Positions 39,061 to 40,112 of a DNA stretch of 40,112 nucleotides are shown here, piece after piece (the first letter of the stretch is position 1; each line of letters begins with the position of its first letter). Source of the stretch: Candidatus Altimarinota bacterium (GTDB taxonomy: Bacteria; Patescibacteriota; Gracilibacteria; BD1-5; UBA6164); the NCBI GenBank assembly GCA_020629795.1, contig JAHDCR010000007.1:7172-47283 (forward strand), given 5' to 3'. The notes beneath the pieces are model-generated. The model ran no database searches, was not told the DNA's origin, and was given only the letters and a program-made list of their open reading frames with translations. Made by a program: the position numbers and the translations under genes.

Positions 39061-39155
39061 TATAGTGGTCTAGGATACCCCGGGTAACACTCTACTATAC
39101 TACTTTGCTTTACATAAGTAACTTTAATGCAAAACTAGTTTTGCGTAATTACTTA
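39061..39155 (-). promoter_or_regulatory. Structured intercistronic element between rplV and rpsC
   Basis: The 118-nt gap holds two foldable units. Unit one: TATAGTGG (39061-39068) pairs with CTACTATA-type bases at 39092-39099 over 8 bp (one G-U), with an inner TACC/GGTA hairpin (39076-39079/39083-39086). Unit two: a perfect 16-bp palindrome GCAAAACTAGTTTTGC (39129-39144) is enclosed by TAAGTAA/TTACTTA (39115-39121/39149-39155), whose far arm overlaps the rplV stop. There is no U-run, so RNA processing or regulatory binding is more likely than termination. Confidence 0.45.
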
Positions 39156-39475
39156 ACTTGAAGTTCTAATTTAACATTAGAAGTTCTTTTCAGAATCGGG
39201 TGCATTCTCCCTCTAGAAACTGGTCTCCCTCTTTTATAGACGATACCTTTTGTAATAATAAGAGTATCAATCATAAGTTCATCAGCTTTTTGAGAATCAT
39301 TATGTACCGCGTTACTTACAGCGCTGTGAACTACTTTATAGAGTAGATCTGCACCTTTTTTTGGAGCGAATTTGAGAAACTTAAGAGCTTGCTCTGCGTT
39401 CATTCCACGAATCACCTCAGCAACTACTCTGAGTTTTTTTGGTGAGATTCGGATATTTTTTGCATTTGCTTTCAT
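39149..39475 (-). CDS. rplV: 50S ribosomal protein L22
   Basis: A 108-residue protein whose beta hairpin lines the exit tunnel. It starts MKANAKNIRISPKKLRVVAEVIRGMNAEQALKFLKFAPKKGADLLYKVVHSA and ends with YKRGRPVSRGRMHPILKRTSNVKLELQVK. It contains no TGA codons. Its 3' end forms part of the hairpin noted at 39061-39155. Confidence 0.95.
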   Translation of the reverse strand: MKANAKNIRISPKKLRVVAEVIRGMNAEQALKFLKFAPKKGADLLYKVVHSAVSNAVHNDSQKADELMIDTLIITKGIVYKRGRPVSRGRMHPILKRTSNVKLELQVK

Positions 39476-39504
39476 GACTATCTATTTAAAGAATTAGTAT
39501 TATA

Positions 39505-39768
39505 TTATTTTTTTCCAGCGTGTCCTCTAAATGTTCTAGTCATTGAGAATTCACCAAGTTTATGACCAACCATATCTTCTGTAACAAATACAGGAGTATG
39601 AGTTTTACCATTATGTACTCCGAAAGTATGACCAACAAACTCAGGAATTATAGTACATGTTCTTGACCATGTTTTGATAACAGTTTTCTTTCCTGTTTCA
39701 TTGAGCTTCTCAACTTTCTTTACGAGTCTATCGTAAATATAAGGTCATTTTTTTAAACTTCTTGTCAT
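39505..39768 (-). CDS. rpsS: 30S ribosomal protein S19
   Basis: An 87-residue protein of the 30S head. It starts [23 protein letters not shown], where the Gly before PYI is TGA. It includes [55 protein letters not shown], the standard family sequence. Confidence 0.95.
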
Positions 39769-39798
39769 AAGACGATTTCTATTAAATAAAAGTAATAA

Positions 39799-40112
39799 TT
39801 ACATCATGAGTTTTCATTTTCTCGTTTTGAGAATCCATTTTCCTGTAGTTTTCTTTCTGTTTCTTGTTTTCTTACCAAGAGCAACTTTCCCCCATGGAGT
39901 TTTCGGAGCTTTCATACCGATTGGACTTCGCCCTTCTCAACCACCATGTGGATGATCAACTGGATTCATAGCCTTACCTCTTACTGTAGGTCTTTTACCC
40001 ATCCATCTAGATCTACCTGCCTTACCGATAGTAACTTGGTTATGATCTGGGTTTGAAACTCTTCCAAGAGTTGCGTAACAGTTTTTGTGAACTAATCTGA
40101 TTTCACCAGATG
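39799..40112 (-). CDS. rplB: 50S ribosomal protein L2 (C-terminal part, cut by window edge)
   Basis: About 103 C-terminal residues: [20 protein letters not shown], the invariant [19 protein letters not shown] near the peptidyl transferase centre (one of its Gly is TGA), and the basic end [21 protein letters not shown]. The start lies beyond position 40112, consistent with the S10 operon continuing upstream. Confidence 0.95.

Noticed and set aside
1-40112. CRISPR arrays, tRNA/rRNA genes, transposases, integrases
   Set aside because: No regularly spaced repeats, cloverleaf structures or matching protein motifs were seen on either strand.

Overview
This window reads sensibly only if TGA is translated as glycine and only TAA/TAG are stops (NCBI code 25). 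Under the standard code almost every gene breaks apart. With TGA as Gly they become full-length proteins with intact motifs: EGCLSLP of peptide deformylase, the GxGxxG Rossmann loop of GpsA, the Tmk P-loop region and the GGGKG of L16. That code is known from Candidatus Gracilibacteria (BD1-5) and Absconditabacteria (SR1). The AT-rich sequence, short spacers and missing rpmD (L30) between rpsE and rplO also fit the Candidate Phyla Radiation (CPR). I cannot separate the two phyla from this window alone.

Layout. 1-2.3 kb: def, gpsA and a dCMP deaminase, with two copies of a ~110-bp palindromic MITE-like repeat. 2.3-4.8 kb: a dTMP block (dCMP deaminase divergent from tmk-nudix-thyA). 4.9-8.9 kb: an NhaD/ArsB-type transporter, a beta-rich exported protein and proS. 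8.9-15 kb: a cell-surface region with a tail-fibre-like exported protein, a beta-helix-like exported protein, an acidic Met-rich lipoprotein, a membrane-anchored FecR-like protein, and a thioredoxin-fold protein that has lost its CxxC. 15-20.2 kb: rplY, yebC, a PP2C-like/coiled-coil/propeller-like membrane protein, murA and a small membrane protein.

20.2-25.2 kb (minus strand): a tight operon pyrB-pyrC-pyrD-prdX-murF combining pyrimidine synthesis, trans-editing of mischarged tRNA and a peptidoglycan ligase. 25.3-31.9 kb (minus): comM, pgeF, hisS, then a leader region, lysC and lysA. 32.1-40.1 kb (minus): an S10/spc ribosomal operon from rplB (cut by the window edge) to secY.

Most unusual candidate: the 166-nt leader of lysC. 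It encodes a 22-residue peptide rich in Thr and Lys (plus Ile) near its start, the end products of the aspartate-kinase pathway. The RNA can form two mutually exclusive folds, one of them a U-tailed terminator. This looks like a peptide-mediated attenuator analogous to, but not evidently homologous with, the enterobacterial thr leader. Other points worth a look: MurA with Asp in place of the catalytic Cys, a dihydroorotase with two metal-ligand His positions changed to Gln, a terminator embedded in the murF coding sequence, and a structured spacer between rplV and rpsC. No tRNA, rRNA, CRISPR array, transposase or integrase was seen.
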